From assembly GCA_025352265.1 (NCBI GenBank), contig JANXTS010000012.1, positions 62,001 to 126,000 on the forward strand: a DNA stretch of 64,000 nt. Direction: 5' to 3'. The notes beneath the pieces were generated by a model. The model had not been told where the DNA came from and made no database searches. It worked only from the letters and a program-made list of their open reading frames with translations. The translations under genes and the position numbers were made by a program. This document shows, piece by piece, positions 16,336 to 27,574 of the stretch (position 1 is its first letter; the number at the start of each line of letters is the position of its first letter). The stretch comes from Variovorax sp. (GTDB lineage: Bacteria > Pseudomonadota > Gammaproteobacteria > Burkholderiales > Burkholderiaceae_C).

Positions 16336-17159
16336 TGCCCGCTCTTGCGTGGCGGGCCCGGCACGAAGGCGTTGGTTCGCTCGACGTACTCACGGTACTT
16401 CGGCCGGCGTTCGGCGATGTCTTTTTCAAGCAGCGTCACGCCGGACACCTTGAGCAGCAGCACCGTCATGAGCAGTGGAGAAACAACGCTCCATGCGGCA
16501 CCCAGTCCCCCGGCAGACAACGCCATCAGCCACAGTCCCCACCAGACGCAGGCCTCGCCAAAGTAGTTGGGGTGCCGCGTGTAGCGCCAAAGACCGCGGT
16601 CCATGACCTGGCCCTTGTGCATGGAATCGGACTTGAAAGTGGCCATCTGCTGATCGCCGATGGCTTCAAAAACGATGCCGAAGACGGCAAGCGTCAGGCC
16701 GATCCAATCGAGCCAGTCAAACGGTTGCAGCGCTACGCTTCCGACGTTCATTCCGGCGGTTACGCCCGCGAACAACGGTGCCGAAACAATCCACGCGAGT
16801 ACCGCCTGCAAAACGAAGATGAGGTACAGACTTTTCAGTCCGAAGTGCGGCTGATTGCGGGCCCTTATCTCCTGGTAGCGACGATCTTCGCCATGGCCCC
16901 AGTTGCGTACCGTGATGAAGAGGCTGAGGCGCAACGCCCACGCGACTGCGATGGCGATCATGCAAACGCCTCGAACATCCGACGCCGGCACGAGCATGAA
17001 GTAAACGCAACCCGCACCCGCGATCAAGATCGGCCACATGCGGTCGACCAGGCTCACGTCGGTGCGCGTCAGGCTGACCAGCCAGGTCAACACGGCCAGC
17101 GCCGCGGTCAAGCACAAGCCAGTCAAGGCTATCGACCACAATGCGGTTGTCTCATGCAT
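16332..17159 (-). CDS. DUF1295 family membrane protein (steroid 5-alpha-reductase-like)
   Basis: A 275-aa protein with about six to seven membrane segments and the DUF1295 / 3-oxo-5-alpha-steroid 4-dehydrogenase-like C-terminal signature GLWRYTRHPNYFGEACVWWG, together with FKSDSMHKGQVMDRG. The family is believed to reduce or methylate lipid-soluble substrates, often with NADPH or SAM, but the substrate is unproven. The start at ATG 17159 overlaps the upstream stop by 8 bases; an in-frame start at 17189 would overlap further and is less likely. It follows Cfa and DUF2878 in the operon, as in many proteobacterial DUF1295 loci. Confidence 0.83.
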   Translation of the reverse strand: MHETTALWSIALTGLCLTAALAVLTWLVSLTRTDVSLVDRMWPILIAGAGCVYFMLVPASDVRGVCMIAIAVAWALRLSLFITVRNWGHGEDRRYQEIRARNQPHFGLKSLYLIFVLQAVLAWIVSAPLFAGVTAGMNVGSVALQPFDWLDWIGLTLAVFGIVFEAIGDQQMATFKSDSMHKGQVMDRGLWRYTRHPNYFGEACVWWGLWLMALSAGGLGAAWSVVSPLLMTVLLLKVSGVTLLEKDIAERRPKYREYVERTNAFVPGPPRKSGQ

Positions 17160-17790
17160 GAGTCGTACCCGGTAGGTTGGTGCCAACAACAGGTTCCACG
17201 GTCACGCCGTCGAATCGCATCGAAAGCCACACCAGCAATGGCATCAGCAAAGCCCAGCCAAGAGCCAACTCGACCACGGCAGGTGTTGCATGAATCAGGG
17301 ACGCGCCGCCGAGCCGTACGCCCGAAACAAACGAAGCCGGGCCGGCGACCGCGCCCAGCAGAGCAGCCAGCCACAAACGTGGGCGCAGCCAACGCAATGT
17401 CACGTTCAGCTGGACCGCGAACAAACCCCAAAGGCCGATCATCCAGTAGGGCGGCAGCTGAGCCAACGGTTGCCCCGATGGATAGCCGATGTTGCCCAGC
17501 GCGACATGAACCGTCTCTGCGGCAAAGCCGATCAGGTAGACCAGCCCGACGAGCGCGGCTTCTTGCGCAGGCCGTGCCGAAACGGCGACGTGCCATGCAA
17601 TTACCGCGAGCCCGCAGGCAAGTCCCAGGAGCGGCAAATCGTGCGCCGCGCCGAGCACTGCCGCGAACCAGCCGATCTGCGCCAACACCATGTTCGCGAG
17701 TTGCACGGTGCGCGTCGGCTGCGCGGGAGCAGCTGCAAGACCTTCGCCCATAGGTAGATCGACACCGCTCATGGCTCGCGCTGCTTTCAT
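17152..17790 (-). CDS. DUF2878 family membrane protein
   Basis: About 212 aa with five or six hydrophobic segments, for example VQLANMVLAQIGWFAAVLGA and PPYWMIGLWGLFAVQLNVTL. It matches the DUF2878 family, which travels with Cfa-type methyltransferases and DUF1295 proteins. The frame extends upstream to 17898 inside cfa2; I take ATG 17790 because it shares one base with the cfa2 stop (TGATG), a standard coupling. Function unknown. Confidence 0.75.
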   Translation of the reverse strand: MKAARAMSGVDLPMGEGLAAAPAQPTRTVQLANMVLAQIGWFAAVLGAAHDLPLLGLACGLAVIAWHVAVSARPAQEAALVGLVYLIGFAAETVHVALGNIGYPSGQPLAQLPPYWMIGLWGLFAVQLNVTLRWLRPRLWLAALLGAVAGPASFVSGVRLGGASLIHATPAVVELALGWALLMPLLVWLSMRFDGVTVEPVVGTNLPGTTHA

Positions 17791-18833
17791 CACACGCGCT
17801 TCTCGAACAGATAGTGGCTGACCCACCACCGCTGGCCGTCGTCGTAGCCGAACAGTTCTTCGACCGACATGAAGAACAGGCGCCACCGTGTCCACCATAC
17901 GTTGGCTTCGTCGCCATAGGTGTTCTCGAACAGCGGCATCAGTTCATTGCGGTGGGCATCCATGTTGCGCAACCATGCCGCAGAAGTTCGTTGGTAGTGC
18001 GTGCCGTTCCAGCGCCAGCGTTGCAACAGGCGCAAGTCGTCCTGGCAGTGCAGCGCCAGGTCGTCGCTCGGCATCATGCCGCCGGAGAAAAAGTGCTTGC
18101 TCATCCAGTCGGTCGCATCGCGCTCGACAAATGGGTAGGGCGCGTCGCGGTGCGCGAACACATGCATGAAGAAGCGGCCGCCCGGCTTCAACCATGAGGC
18201 CACGCTGGCAAATGCGCGCGGCCAGTTTCGCAGGTGCTCAAACATCTCGATCGACACGATGCGGTCGAACTGTTCGTCGGTGTTGTAGACGTTGAAATCG
18301 CGGGTGATTACGCGTACGTTGGTCAGCCCGCGCCGTGTCGCCTCAGCTTCAATGTATCTGCGCTGGGACTTCGAATTCGACAGCGCGATGATCTGGCTAC
18401 CGGCGTAGCGCTCCGCCATGAAGAGCGTCAGTGAGCCCCAGCCGCAACCAAGTTCCAGCACATGCTGCCCGTCCTTCAAGCCGGCGCGTTCGCAGGTCGC
18501 GTTGAGCGCCGCCGCCTCCGCAGCATCGAGCGAGGTCACTCCCTCAGGCCAATAGCAGCTGCTGTATTTGCGATGCTTGCCGAGCACGGTGCCGAAGAAA
18601 GCGGCCGGCACTTCGTAGTGCTGCTCGTTGGCCTTTTCGGGGAGGGGGGCCAATTCGGCATCACGCATCGTCGCCAAAAATTCTCTGGTTTGGTCGGACG
18701 TCGATTCGGTATCGGCACTCTCGAGTTCGAGTACACGTGCTTTCAGCAATCGGCGGATACCCACCCGCACAACCCGGTCGGGTACGTAGCCCTGTTCGAC
18801 CCAATGGATGGCGACCGCAGTGTTTTGCGACAT
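17790..18833 (-). CDS. Cyclopropane-fatty-acyl-phospholipid synthase family methyltransferase (second copy)
   Basis: A 347-aa SAM-dependent methyltransferase of the Cfa superfamily with EQHYEVPAAFFGTVLGKHRK, the SAM loop VLELGCGWGSLTLFMAERY, FDRIVSIEMFEHLRNWPRAF and DWMSKHFFSGGMMPS. It is clearly distinct from the copy at 10113 and lacks that copy's N-terminal domain, as seen in the short Cfa-like enzymes that methylate unsaturated acyl chains. It leads the operon that continues with DUF2878, DUF1295, a secreted protein and DUF2177. GGAGAAG lies about 8 bases before the ATG and a weaker candidate ECF promoter is at 18878-18906. Confidence 0.85.
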   Translation of the reverse strand: MSQNTAVAIHWVEQGYVPDRVVRVGIRRLLKARVLELESADTESTSDQTREFLATMRDAELAPLPEKANEQHYEVPAAFFGTVLGKHRKYSSCYWPEGVTSLDAAEAAALNATCERAGLKDGQHVLELGCGWGSLTLFMAERYAGSQIIALSNSKSQRRYIEAEATRRGLTNVRVITRDFNVYNTDEQFDRIVSIEMFEHLRNWPRAFASVASWLKPGGRFFMHVFAHRDAPYPFVERDATDWMSKHFFSGGMMPSDDLALHCQDDLRLLQRWRWNGTHYQRTSAAWLRNMDAHRNELMPLFENTYGDEANVWWTRWRLFFMSVEELFGYDDGQRWWVSHYLFEKRV

Positions 18834-18877
18834 GAAAGACTTCTTCTCCGGTCACACGATGTGTGTGGTTCCAAAGG

Positions 18878-18906
18878 TCCTACGCAGCCCGATGTCGTTT
18901 GGATCT
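18878..18906 (-). promoter_or_regulatory. Candidate ECF-sigma promoter of the cfa2 operon
   Basis: On the minus strand: AGATCC, 17-base spacer, GTAGGA, about 45 bases before the cfa2 ATG. It shares GATCC, the 17-base spacing, GTA and the flanking GCTGC with the promoter at 13711-13739 but differs at other positions, so it is a weaker match. It lies at the 3' end of the urc4 remnant. Confidence 0.45.
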
Positions 18907-18923
18907 TCAGGTCGATTTCGCGT

Positions 18924-20343
18924 TTAAAAGACGGTGCCGTCGCTCTCGATCATCAGCGGCGGTGCGCCGTTTCGCAGGCGCTGCGCTGATGCGCGGCCCG
19001 CAGCCCAGGTGCCCCCTTCGAGCACGCACGCCAGTGGCATATCTTCTTCTGTGCGGTTCAGCACCTTGCGTACGCGCGGTGCCAGTTCGTCGAGCAGCGC
19101 CACTGTGAGCGCGCGCCACTCGACAATGAACTCGTCGCCGACCTTCCATATGCGTTGGAGGACAGCCGGGTCCTTCGGCACGATGACCTGACTGTCTAGC
19201 AACAGACCGCCGTTGCGGTATTCGGGAAGCGCCGTCAGGGCCTCCAGATGCCGCACTTTGACACCGGCCCATGCAAACGGCTCGAGCAACGAATAGGTGA
19301 GCCACTGCGAGAGCTTGTGAAACGGCATCCAGCCGTTCGTCAGCCCGGGGCCGCTCACTGCGCTGTGACGCCAGCAGTCACCAAGCGCCATAGCCGGATC
19401 GCCGGAGCCGATGCCGCCTGCGTTGTCGCTGCCATCGGTGGCCAGGGTATCGATGGCGTTCGAAGCCGGCCAAATACGAGATAGCGAATCGAGCAGCAGC
19501 GACAGGATCTCGTGTGCAGTGATCTCGGCGGTCGGTGGCGCAGCAGGTCCATAGGGGCCGACCAGTGCGTCGAACAAGCCGCCGGGCCGGCCAACGTCAC
19601 CAAACACTTCTGGCTGCTCGGTCATCGCCTCGCCCAGTCGGCGCAGCAGCATTGCACGCCCCGCAAGGCCGACCAGCGGATTGGTTGTGCTCACTTGCAG
19701 CGCGTCGCCGAGACGATCGGTCACGAGGGCTTTCAGGCCAGCCGCGTCAGCCTGGAGTGGATGGTCGGGATTCGATGAGAACAGGCCGCTGGTGAAAGCA
19801 TGGAAGCTCGCCACGGCCAGACCTTCTGAACGAGAAAAGCTCTGGCCTTCTTCGTCGCCGAAGGCAGTCTCGATGTAGCGCCAGTCCGGCCCGGCGCCCG
19901 CGTCGAGCAGCACGCTTACCAGCCCAGATCTATGTGCGCGCGCGCACGTTCGCGAGAGGTGGCGACGTCGCCCAGCAGGGTGTTCAGTTCGGCCAACCGG
20001 TCGACACCACCGGCCTCGAAATGGCGCCACCGGCTGTGGTACGGGATGGTGTTCCAAGGGTAGCGTTCGAGCGTCACTTCGGCCACGGCCCGTGCTGCGT
20101 CTTCGATCGTTCTGTCGTTGCCGATGGTGAACCACGCTGACTCGCCGCGCCGTGCGCGTGCCAGCAACGCAGCCGAGCGCTCGCGGATGGCTGCCGTGGT
20201 GCGCAGCAACGCAGCCGCGCCCGCCGGATGCATGCTGTCGTCGGTCAGTTCGACGATCGGATCGACATGGCCTTCGGCATCCGCACTTCGGACCGCAGGG
20301 TTTTGCGTCGGGCGCTCCGGGTCGACGCCATAGTTGTCGCGGC

Positions 20344-20347
<4 letters not shown>
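18924..20347 (-). pseudogene. urc4: URC4-like (DUF1688) uracil catabolism gene, interrupted by a one-base frameshift
   Basis: URC4/DUF1688 acts in the URC route of uracil degradation together with URC1. The first part (20347 to 19916) reads normally from MSRDNYGVDPERP to RARAHIDLGW and then stops. The family continues with LVSVLLDAGAGPDWRYIE, which is found here in the next frame and runs on to 18924 without further damage. Adding one base in the GGG run at 19923-19925 restores one frame of about 474 codons, so a single deletion is the only lesion. The start overlaps the urc1 stop by 4 bases. It could be a true recent mutation or a sequencing error; the good state of the downstream half argues that any loss is very recent. 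Confidence 0.85.
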
Positions 20348-21756
<1,409 letters not shown>

Positions 21757-21948
21757 TGAGAGCCCTCAAAAACATCAATGTAGCGACCCCCCCGTGAACT
21801 GGCAAGCCAGCGCACGGCACCATTTGGCGAGCTTTTTTTGCCAGTGCCGCAACCGTTTGCCTTCGTGCCAAAGAAAACGACGACATCAGCGGCTCGTTGG
21901 CGCTGGGGGTGCGGCGGAAATTGGAAGGAGGACGTGAGAAGGATGGGA

Positions 21949-21969
21949 GAAGGACCGGCGAAGGACCGG
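21949..21969 (+). repeat. Short tandem repeat in the urc1-sbcD intergenic region
   Basis: GAAGGACCGG occurs twice in tandem with one base between, about 50 bases before the sbcD start. No known protein site is recognised; the 261-base divergent region is otherwise without clear features. Confidence 0.35.
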
Positions 21970-22017
21970 ACATGAGTTGGTGAAAATGAGTCGCAGATCG
22001 ACAGGAAATAAGAGCTG

Positions 22018-23253
22018 ATGCGAATTCTTCATACCTCCGACTGGCATCTTGGCCAGCATTTCATGGGCAAGAGCCGCCAGGCGGAGCACCAAGCCCTCAT
22101 CGACTGGCTGCTGGTTCAAGTCGAGTTGCATTCGGTGGATGCGGTGCTCATTGCCGGCGACATCTTCGACACCGGCTCGCCCCCCAGTTATGCGCGCGAG
22201 CTGTACAGCCAGTTGGTGGTTCGACTGCACCGCGCGGGTGTCGCGCTGTTGCTGCTCGGTGGCAACCATGATTCGGTCGCGACCTTGAGCGAGAGCCGCG
22301 GATTGCTCGCCTGCCTGAGCTCTACCGTGGTCGCGACAGTCGACGATCCCACGAGCCAGATCGTCGTGCTGCCGTTGCGGGGCGGCAAGGGTGAGCCGGG
22401 CTGCATCGTCTGTGCGATTCCATTCATTCGCCCGCGTGACGTATTGCAGAGCCAGGCCGGGCAGAGTGCCGACGAAAAACAGCAGTCCATGCGAGCCGCC
22501 ATTCATGCCTATTACCAATCGGTGTACGAAGCGGGCCGCGCACGGCAAGCGGAGCTCAAAAGCGAACTGGGCCGCGTCGTTCCGCTGATCGCCACCGGGC
22601 ATCTCACCACCGTAGGGGCGAGCAGCAATGAGTCGGTCCGCGAGATCTATGTGGGCTCGCTCGATGCCTATCCCACGTCGGCGTTTCCGCCGGTGGACTA
22701 CATCGCGTTGGGGCACATTCACAAGCCGCAAACGGTTGGTGGACTCGATCACATTCGCTACTGCGGCTCGCCCATCCCCTTGGGGTTCGACGAAGCGCGG
22801 CAACAAAAAGAGATGTTGCTGGTGGACTTGGGCGCGGACGGGCTCATGGCCATCACGCCGCTGGTGGTACCGCGGTTTCAGCCATTGATTTCTGTCAGTG
22901 GCAACTTGATCGAACTGACCGCTGCCATCACCGCAGCCGCTCTTGAAGGGTCGGCTGCGCAACCGGTTTGGCTGGAAGTGACGGTCGCAGAAGACGACTA
23001 CTTGTCCGACCTGCCCGCGCGCATCGAGGCCATGACGCAAGGCTTGCCGATAGAGGTTTTGCGCGTGAGGCGCCAGCGTGGCAACGCTGCGGTCGGCATG
23101 GCTGGCGAGATCAGCGAAACCCTGGATGAACTCAGTCCCGACGATGTGTTTGCGCGCAGGTTGGCGCAAGAAGAACTGACGCCTGAACTGCAGTTGGCGC
23201 TGAACCAGCGTTACCGCGCCATCGTGACCGGTCTCACCGAGGGTGCGGCATGA
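22018..23253 (+). CDS. sbcD: Exonuclease SbcCD, nuclease subunit SbcD
   Basis: The Mre11-like nuclease that, with SbcC, cuts DNA hairpins and blocked ends. The 411-aa protein has all phosphoesterase motifs: [49 protein letters not shown] and [11 protein letters not shown]. The start ATG at 22018 gives the invariant N-terminus. It overlaps sbcC by 4 bases (ATGA), so the subunits are made together. Confidence 0.96.
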   Translation: MRILHTSDWHLGQHFMGKSRQAEHQALIDWLLVQVELHSVDAVLIAGDIFDTGSPPSYARELYSQLVVRLHRAGVALLLLGGNHDSVATLSESRGLLACLSSTVVATVDDPTSQIVVLPLRGGKGEPGCIVCAIPFIRPRDVLQSQAGQSADEKQQSMRAAIHAYYQSVYEAGRARQAELKSELGRVVPLIATGHLTTVGASSNESVREIYVGSLDAYPTSAFPPVDYIALGHIHKPQTVGGLDHIRYCGSPIPLGFDEARQQKEMLLVDLGADGLMAITPLVVPRFQPLISVSGNLIELTAAITAAALEGSAAQPVWLEVTVAEDDYLSDLPARIEAMTQGLPIEVLRVRRQRGNAAVGMAGEISETLDELSPDDVFARRLAQEELTPELQLALNQRYRAIVTGLTEGAA

Positions 23254-26200
23254 AAATCCTGAGCCTGCGCCTGAAGAACCTCAACTCACTCAAAGGTGAG
23301 TGGAAGATCGACTTCACCCAAGCCCCCTTCGCCGACAACAGCCTGTTCGCCATCACCGGCCCCACCGGCGCCGGAAAGTCGACCTTGCTCGACGCGATCT
23401 GCCTGGCGCTGTACCACGAGACCCCGCGCCTGAAAAGCATCTCCGCGTCGGCCAACGACATCATGACGCGCCACACCGCGGATTGCCTGGCCGAGGTGGA
23501 GTTTGAAGTGAAGGGCGCCGTGTACCGCGCGTTCTGGAGCCAGCGCCGCGCCCGCGACAAAATCGACGGCGCCTTGCAGGCGCCCAAGGTGGAACTGGCC
23601 AGCGTCGACCGGACCACCGGCGCCGGGACGATCCTGACCAGCCAGAGCAACGACAAGCTCAAACGCATGGCCGAGATCACCGGCCTCGACTTCCCCCGTT
23701 TCACCAAGTCCATGCTCTTGGCCCAAGGCGGCTTTGCTGCCTTTCTGAACGCCAGCGCCAACGACCGGGCCGAGTTGCTGGAGGAGCTGACGGGCACCGA
23801 AATCTACGGCGAAATCTCCAAGAAAGTGTTCGACGAAGCGCGGGAAACCAAGCAGCAACTGGAGCAACTCAAAGCCCGTGCAGAGGGCGTGGAACTGTTG
23901 AGCGCAGACAAGCGCGAGGCCATGCAAGGCGACGTGACGCGCTGGAGCGATGAACTGCTTGGTGTGCAAGCGGCCCAGCAGGTCGCCCAAACGCAACGCC
24001 AATGGCAACTGAACCTGGCGCAAAGCGCGCAAGAGGTGCAGACCACTGAGACGCAAGGCATTGCCGCAGCAGCCGCGCTGGAAGCCGCCGCACCCGAACT
24101 TCGCCGCCTTGCCGACAGCGAGCCTGCGCAAGCGCTCAAGCCGTTGCATCACGCATGGCAGCAGGCGCAAACCGCGTGCGGCCACAGCGAAACCGTGCTG
24201 GCAACGTTGCATGGGGGGCGGCAGCGCGAATCCACCTCTCACTACCAGCAGCACCATCTGGCGCAAACGCTGGCCAGCCAAATTGCGCAGCATGCGCAAG
24301 ACCAACTCACGCTGACGAAGGGCGAGCACCAGCAGCTCACCGAGTTTTGCGCCACCCACTCACAACGCGCCGCCCTGGGCGAACGCCTGGGCAGTTGGCG
24401 GCAGCAGTTTGAACAACGCCATCGGCTGCAACAGAACCTGGCCACCCAGCATCAGGCTTTGCAGGCGCTGCATGACGAGCAAACCGCCCGCAGTCGCCAG
24501 CTCACCGCACAGAGCGCTCTGGTCGATACAGCGGCGCTGGTCAACACCGCATCGGCGTCCGCCCAGCAGTCGGCGCAGGCAGCACAAGACGAGCGCCTGG
24601 CAGGGCAGACGCCTGCGGGTTTGCGCGCGCAGTGGCAAGCCGAGCAAGGCCATCTCAACCGTTGGCAACAGCTGGAAGCACAGGCCATACAGCGCTGTGA
24701 ACTCGCTATGCGGCAAGCCACGCTGGCTGCCGACGTGCTGCATGGCACCGCCGCGATTGAGACGCAAACGGCCGCAGTTTCAACGCTGCGCGAAGAATAT
24801 AAAGCGGTGAAAGAGCAGGTTGCAGACAAGCAAAAGCTGCTCGACCAGGAGCGCCGCATTCAAAGTCTGGATGCGCACCGCTTGGCGTTGCAGCCCGGAG
24901 AGGCTTGCCCCTTGTGTGGCGCCGTCGAACACCCCTCGATCGATGCTTACCAGGCACTGGATGTGTCAGCCACTGCCGCAATGCTGCAGCTCAAACAGGA
25001 TGCGCTTGAAAACCTGAAAACGCAGGGGGAGGCCGCCTCTGCCGCTCTGGCTGCGAGCAAAGCCAGTCAAGCCGAACGGCTGGGCAACCAGGAAAAGACG
25101 GCCCAGCACATCGACCAGTGGCAAGCCGATTGGGCCGCGTCCATCGGCCAGGTCGAAGCCACGCCCGCGCTGACCGTTGACGATTGGCAGAGCGCCGAGA
25201 ATCTCGCCGCCGGGCATCGGGCCGCTGTTCAATCAGTCGCCAAACTCACCGACGACCTGCAAGCCGCCGACACGGGCGACCAAACGATTCAGCGCGCCCA
25301 GGCAACAGCCAATCAAAACGCCCAGGCACTGCAGGCCGCACAAAGCCAGCTGGCACTGCTGCAACAGGCGGCCGAAGCGTCGCAGCTGCGCGAAGCCGCG
25401 CTGGTGCAAACCGGCCAAACGAATCAGCAAGACCTCACGACCCTGGCGGCAAGCCTGCAAGCCACACTGGCGGAGGCCGGCTACGCCTTGCCAGCCGATC
25501 CGAAGCCGTGGCTGCAAGAGCGAGACGGTGAATGGCAGCATTGGCAGCAGACCCAGCGCAAAGTTCAGGCGCTGGCCCAGGCCCTCACGCGCCAGCAAGT
25601 TCAGTGCGACGCAGCGCAAACAGGAGCCGGTCTGTGGGCAGAGCGATGGACTACCCTGCAGCCCCGCGCGGACGAACCCGCGACGGCACTCCCCGCGCAA
25701 ATGGAAGTGGCTGCGGATGAATTGCCGTCCGCACTCACCACTTGCGTCGACGCAATATCCCGCCTGGCCCAAGTCATCGCCGACCTCACGGGTCGACACG
25801 CGCAGGCAGAAGCCGCCCTCGCGCAGCAACGCGCGGCCTTGCTGGATGCGGAAGCCGCATGGCACACCGCCCTGCACGCCAGCCCTTTCGACGACGCGCC
25901 GGCGTTCGAGGCAGCGCTCGTGCCGGAGCCGGAACGCCAGCGCTTGAGTGCGTTGAAAGAATCACTGCACACCGCGCAACAATGGGCCAGCGCACTGCTG
26001 CAGGCCGCACGGGACAAACAAGCGCGGTTGGAAGAACAAGCGCTCACGCCGCTGCCCGCCGAAGAAATCGCTGCGCAACTGGAAGCGCTGGAGGACCAGC
26101 GCAGCACCCTCAGCGAGCAGATCGGCGCCCAGCGCGCCATGCTCGCCAGCGATGCGCAGCACCGCCAGAACCAGCAAGCCCTGTTCGCGCAAATCGGCGC

Positions 26201-26717
26201 GCAAACCGCAGAGGCCGATATCTGGCAACGGCTCGACGGATTGATCGGCTCTGCCAAAGGCGACAAGTTCCGCAAGTTTGCCCAGGGGCTCACGCTCGAC
26301 CATTTGCTGCACCTTGCCAACCGGCACCTGGCGCGCCTGCATGGCCGCTACCTGCTGCGCCGCAAGTCCACCGGGGAACTGGAGCTGGACATCGTGGATG
26401 CGTGGCAGGGCGACGTCACGCGCGACACGCGCACCCTGTCGGGCGGCGAAGGCTTCCTGGTCAGCCTTGCCCTGGCCCTGGCGCTGTCGGACCTGGTGAG
26501 CAACAAAACGTCCATCGATTCGCTCTTCCTCGACGAAGGCTTCGGCTCGCTCGACGGCGACACCTTAGAGATCGCGCTCACGGCGCTGGATTCACTGAAC
26601 GCCAGCGGCAAGATGATCGGCATCATCAGCCACGTCGAAGCGCTGAAAGAGCGCATCCCCGCGCAGATCCGGGTGGAGAAGGGCGGGGGGATTGGGCATT
26701 CGCGGTTGGTGGTGTAG
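23250..26717 (+). CDS. sbcC: Exonuclease SbcCD, ATPase subunit SbcC
   Basis: The Rad50-like SMC-type ATPase of the SbcCD complex. The 1155-aa protein has Walker [10 protein letters not shown] at residues 37-45, long coiled-coil arms rich in Ala and Gln, a zinc hook [15 protein letters not shown] near residue 552, the ABC signature [20 protein letters not shown] and Walker [13 protein letters not shown] close to the C-terminus. It is complete. A short decayed copy of its signature region is found about 950 bases downstream at 27457-27507. Confidence 0.96.
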   Translation: MKILSLRLKNLNSLKGEWKIDFTQAPFADNSLFAITGPTGAGKSTLLDAICLALYHETPRLKSISASANDIMTRHTADCLAEVEFEVKGAVYRAFWSQRRARDKIDGALQAPKVELASVDRTTGAGTILTSQSNDKLKRMAEITGLDFPRFTKSMLLAQGGFAAFLNASANDRAELLEELTGTEIYGEISKKVFDEARETKQQLEQLKARAEGVELLSADKREAMQGDVTRWSDELLGVQAAQQVAQTQRQWQLNLAQSAQEVQTTETQGIAAAAALEAAAPELRRLADSEPAQALKPLHHAWQQAQTACGHSETVLATLHGGRQRESTSHYQQHHLAQTLASQIAQHAQDQLTLTKGEHQQLTEFCATHSQRAALGERLGSWRQQFEQRHRLQQNLATQHQALQALHDEQTARSRQLTAQSALVDTAALVNTASASAQQSAQAAQDERLAGQTPAGLRAQWQAEQGHLNRWQQLEAQAIQRCELAMRQATLAADVLHGTAAIETQTAAVSTLREEYKAVKEQVADKQKLLDQERRIQSLDAHRLALQPGEACPLCGAVEHPSIDAYQALDVSATAAMLQLKQDALENLKTQGEAASAALAASKASQAERLGNQEKTAQHIDQWQADWAASIGQVEATPALTVDDWQSAENLAAGHRAAVQSVAKLTDDLQAADTGDQTIQRAQATANQNAQALQAAQSQLALLQQAAEASQLREAALVQTGQTNQQDLTTLAASLQATLAEAGYALPADPKPWLQERDGEWQHWQQTQRKVQALAQALTRQQVQCDAAQTGAGLWAERWTTLQPRADEPATALPAQMEVAADELPSALTTCVDAISRLAQVIADLTGRHAQAEAALAQQRAALLDAEAAWHTALHASPFDDAPAFEAALVPEPERQRLSALKESLHTAQQWASALLQAARDKQARLEEQALTPLPAEEIAAQLEALEDQRSTLSEQIGAQRAMLASDAQHRQNQQALFAQIGAQTAEADIWQRLDGLIGSAKGDKFRKFAQGLTLDHLLHLANRHLARLHGRYLLRRKSTGELELDIVDAWQGDVTRDTRTLSGGEGFLVSLALALALSDLVSNKTSIDSLFLDEGFGSLDGDTLEIALTALDSLNASGKMIGIISHVEALKERIPAQIRVEKGGGIGHSRLVV

Positions 26718-26753
26718 TGCTGCCGGCGCAGCAACTGCCGCAAATTCAAGAGG

Positions 26754-27263
26754 TCAGTACGCGCCCATGAAGTCACGCTTGCCAATGGGCAAGCCGTTGT
26801 GGCGCAGGATGTCGTAGCTCGTTGTCACATGAAAGAAAAACTGCGGCAGACCGTAGTTCGCGAGGTAGGCCTGCCCACTGAGCTTCTTCTCTTTCGGCGT
26901 ACCGGGGCGCAAGACGATTTCGGCGCTTTCCTTGCCTTCAAACTGCGACGCGTTCACGCTGTCCAGAAACGCCAGGGTCTGCGTCAACAGCACGTCCAGA
27001 TCGGCAAAGCTCTTCTCCTGTCCGGCAAAGGTCGGCACCTCCACGCCGGCCAGCCGCGCCGAAACGCCACGTGAAAAATCGGCAGCAATCTGTACTTGCT
27101 TGAGCAGCGGAAACATGTCGGGCGCCAGCCGCGCCTGCAACAGGGCGTCGGGCTCGATCGACTTGCTGGTGGCGTGCTCGCTGGCCTGGGCAAGGATGGT
27201 TTTCAGCGCCGTCAGCATCTGCTTGAAGACGGGGACGGAGTGGATGTACATGGAGTTGGTCAT
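26754..27263 (-). CDS. DUF1993 family protein
   Basis: A 169-aa protein of the DUF1993 family, DinB-like four-helix proteins of unknown function. It begins MTNSMYIHSVPVFKQMLTAL, with later conserved LRPGTPKEKKLSGQAYL and FFFHVTTSYDILRHNGLP, and ends IGKRDFMGAY, where the His residues would fit a metal site. Soluble, no signal peptide. It is convergent with sbcC and monocistronic. Confidence 0.85.
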   Translation of the reverse strand: MTNSMYIHSVPVFKQMLTALKTILAQASEHATSKSIEPDALLQARLAPDMFPLLKQVQIAADFSRGVSARLAGVEVPTFAGQEKSFADLDVLLTQTLAFLDSVNASQFEGKESAEIVLRPGTPKEKKLSGQAYLANYGLPQFFFHVTTSYDILRHNGLPIGKRDFMGAY

Positions 27264-27574
27264 GGGTGCTTCTGCGGGTATGCGGAGGTGGAAGACGGTG
27301 AGGGGAAGTCGCGCCCAGGTGCCGAGCGCTTTCAGGCGCGGGTGATCCGGGTTCGGACAGCTTGGGATGAAGCGCCTGGTTTGCGATTGCGATGGCGCCG
27401 GAGGGCACTGTAACCCGTCGCTGCGCGAGCCAGGTGCTGCGAGGCTTCAACGCTTCTTGGCATTGGCGTTATCAGACCTGGTGAGCAGCAAGACGTCTAT
27501 CGATTCGAAATACGGACTACTCACTTCTGCAATCGATCTCCAGCTCATTACTCGATCAGAGTCGACTGCCGACA
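27264..27574. other. Intergenic stretch with sbcC remnant
   Basis: About 310 bases between the divergent-facing DUF1993 start and the end of the NERD-helicase gene. Apart from the sbcC-like scrap at 27457-27507, listed separately, I see no gene. The DUF1993 promoter should be in its left part. Confidence 0.5.
27457..27507 (+). pseudogene. Decayed fragment of sbcC
   Basis: These 51 bases align without gaps to sbcC at about 26467-26517, with nine differences by my count (about 82% identity). The translation [17 protein letters not shown] corresponds to [17 protein letters not shown] of the SbcC signature helix. The flanking sequence shows no further match, so it is a scrap left by a duplication or by loss of a second sbcC-like gene. 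Confidence 0.7.

Noticed and set aside
16212-17753. 513-codon plus-strand frame across DUF1295 and DUF2878
   Set aside because: Spans two membrane-protein genes on the other strand; its product is low-complexity Arg/Gln-rich with no domain.
21886-23169. 427-codon minus-strand frame opposite sbcD
   Set aside because: Antisense of SbcD; no motifs.
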